Source of the DNA: Rhodohalobacter barkolensis
GTDB taxonomy: Bacteria; Bacteroidota; Rhodothermia; Balneolales; Balneolaceae
Assembly (NCBI RefSeq): GCF_002834295.1
Contig: NZ_PISP01000006.1
Span: 62,001 to 126,000 of the forward strand
Reading direction: 5' to 3'
Length of the DNA: 64,000 bases
Both the position numbers and the translations under genes were made by a program. The notes under the pieces are model-generated. The model had not been told where the DNA came from and did no database searches. It saw nothing but the letters and a program-made list of their open reading frames with translations. Shown piece by piece: positions 62,730 through 64,000 of the stretch; position 1 is the stretch's first letter, and each line of letters starts with the position of its first letter.

Positions 62730-64000
62730 ATGAAAAAACCGTTAAAAAGCATAAGTGCATTTCTGATCCTCTTTTTCATCTCAACCGGAGCGTTTGCTCA
62801 GCTTCAGTCACCCGAAGAGTTCCTCGGATATGAACTTGGCGACCGATATACTCCACACCACAGAGTTTTGAGCTATGTGACCCATGTGGCCGAAAATTCC
62901 GACCTGGTAACAATCCATAAATACGGGGAGACTTACGAACTTCGTGAACTCGTCTACCTGGTTGTTACTTCGGAAGAAAATCACTCTAATATTGAGGAAA
63001 TCAGGCTCAACAACCTCAAACTTACCGGGCTTGAAGAGGGCGAAGCTACAGATAATCAAAAAGCGATAACCTGGCTCAGCTACAACGTTCATGGGAACGA
63101 GACGAACAGCAGTGAAGCTGCCATGAAAACACTTTACGAGCTGGTTGACCCTTCGAACCGGGAAAGCAAGGCGTGGCTCAATGATTCTGTTGTAATTATA
63201 GACCCAATGATCAACCCGGATGGGCGGGATCGATATGTAAACTGGTTTAACGGTATGATTGGTACCGAATACAATCCCAACCCGATTGCCCGAGAGCTCA
63301 ACGAACCGTGGCCGGGCGGACGATCCAACCACTACTATTTTGATATGAACCGTGACTGGGCGTGGCAAACACAGGTAGAAACTCAACAGCGAATTGCCGT
63401 TTACCAACAGTGGATGCCCCACGTGCACGTCGACTTCCACGAAATGGGATATAACTCCCCATACTACTTTGCTCCCGCTGCAAAACCTTATCACAACGTG
63501 ATTACTGATTGGCAGACTGAGTTTCAAACTACCATTGGTAAAAATCACACCAAATATTTTGATGAAAACAGCTGGCTATACTACACCAGAGAAGTTTTCG
63601 ACCTTTTTTATCCCAGCTATGGCGATACCTGGCCAACGTACAACGGTGCCATTGGCATGACCTATGAGAAAGCCGGCGGCGGCAGTGCCGGTGCTGCTGT
63701 ATTAACTCAAGAAGGAGATACACTAACCCTTAAAGACCGGCTTACGCATCATCATGTTGCCGGAATTTCAACGATTGAAGTAACGGCTGTGAATGCGGAG
63801 CGAGTTGTTTCCGAATTTACCAACTACTTTAATAATGCAGCCAATGATCCTGCAGGCGCTTACAAATCATTTGTGATCAAAGCAGACAACAACCCCGATA
63901 AGGTTCACCACCTGCTCACATTCCTCGATAGTCAGAAAATCCGGTACGGTACAGCCGGGTCAAACCGAAATACGAATGCATACAATTTCAAAACAGGTGA
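62730..64000 (+). CDS. M14 family zinc carboxypeptidase, 3'-truncated by the window edge
   Basis: A signal peptide (MKKPLKSISAFLILFFISTGAFA) leads into an M14 domain. Visible are the zinc-binding H-x2-E in YNVHGNETNSSE, INPDGRDRYVNW, DMNRDWAWQTQ, the third ligand in HVDFHEMGY and a possible catalytic Glu in GMTYEKAGG. The frame is open to the window end (423 codons seen); full-length members are about 800 or more residues. Probably secreted peptide degradation, divergent from the 5'-nucleotidase. Confidence 0.92.
   Translation, partial: MKKPLKSISAFLILFFISTGAFAQLQSPEEFLGYELGDRYTPHHRVLSYVTHVAENSDLVTIHKYGETYELRELVYLVVTSEENHSNIEEIRLNNLKLTGLEEGEATDNQKAITWLSYNVHGNETNSSEAAMKTLYELVDPSNRESKAWLNDSVVIIDPMINPDGRDRYVNWFNGMIGTEYNPNPIARELNEPWPGGRSNHYYFDMNRDWAWQTQVETQQRIAVYQQWMPHVHVDFHEMGYNSPYYFAPAAKPYHNVITDWQTEFQTTIGKNHTKYFDENSWLYYTREVFDLFYPSYGDTWPTYNGAIGMTYEKAGGGSAGAAVLTQEGDTLTLKDRLTHHHVAGISTIEVTAVNAERVVSEFTNYFNNAANDPAGAYKSFVIKADNNPDKVHHLLTFLDSQKIRYGTAGSNRNTNAYNFKTG

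Noticed and set aside
62808-63548. 246-codon minus-strand frame
   Set aside because: Antisense to the M14 carboxypeptidase, whose zinc motifs and signal peptide are clear.

Overview
This 64 kb window is a chromosomal segment from a moderately AT-rich Gram-negative bacterium. The protein set (DUF5916/CBM9 outer-membrane protein, GH97 lipoprotein, DUF5117-type and M28/M14 lipoprotein or secreted proteases, DUF3347, TonB, DUF6159) suggests the Bacteroidota/Balneolota/Rhodothermota group, most likely a Balneolaceae-like aerobic heterotroph. That placement is inferred from family content; there is no rRNA gene here to confirm it.

Layout. 1-8.2 kb (+) is a stress and metal block: a 5'-truncated Lon-like protease overlapping a tandem universal stress protein, a membrane alpha/beta-hydrolase, an ATP-cone/PD-(D/E)XK nuclease-like protein, a beta-CASP metallo-beta-lactamase nuclease, and translationally coupled DUF302 and DUF411 genes. 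A 56-codon membrane protein with a strong Shine-Dalgarno sequence follows on the minus strand. 8.7-11.7 kb holds pckA, a DUF3347 lipoprotein and a ferredoxin-like/double-CDGSH protein. 11.7-13.1 kb is an island of REP-like hairpins around an intact Y1 (IS200/IS605-type) transposase. 13.1-20.4 kb has DUF423, the DUF5916 barrel protein, a ZIP/CDF zinc transporter pair, MmcQ/YjbR, an MFS exporter and DUF1456. 20.5-21.3 kb is a three-unit tandem repeat. 21.4-27.6 kb (-) carries hemL, htpX (bracketed by exact inverted repeats), hemB with chaN, and an M28 peptidase.

27.9-31.1 kb (+) is an SDR-ALDH-MDR oxidoreductase operon that overlaps, tail to tail, a sensory operon (31.1-36.0 kb, -): a CheB-CheR-PAS-histidine kinase fusion with three stand-alone receiver proteins. 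Upstream of it lie a perfect Crp-type palindrome and tRNA-Phe. 36.5-42.3 kb has recJ, a leucine-dehydrogenase-type enzyme, DUF6159, hslO and an IscA-like protein. 42.3-48.9 kb (-) is a closely spaced tonB-lipB-lipA-plsY-gpsA-AlbA_2-iscA-like series, with lpdA upstream behind its own terminator. 49-64 kb has GH97, a GNAT, a metzincin-like lipoprotein, a gamma-proteobacterial-style tyrA, uvrB, a methyltransferase, aat, a DUF5117-type metalloprotease, a small GNAT, a 5'-nucleotidase and the start of an M14 carboxypeptidase.

Most genes are recognisable housekeeping or accessory families. The least ordinary material is between genes: at least five families of dispersed hairpin repeats, often in head-to-head pairs and often used as terminators. 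I saw no CRISPR array, prophage, canonical restriction-modification cassette or obvious biosynthetic cluster. The best candidates for under-described biology are the transposase/REP island, the repeat-bracketed htpX and aat genes, the ATP-cone nuclease next to the beta-CASP nuclease, and the CheB-CheR-kinase operon with its possible Crp operator.
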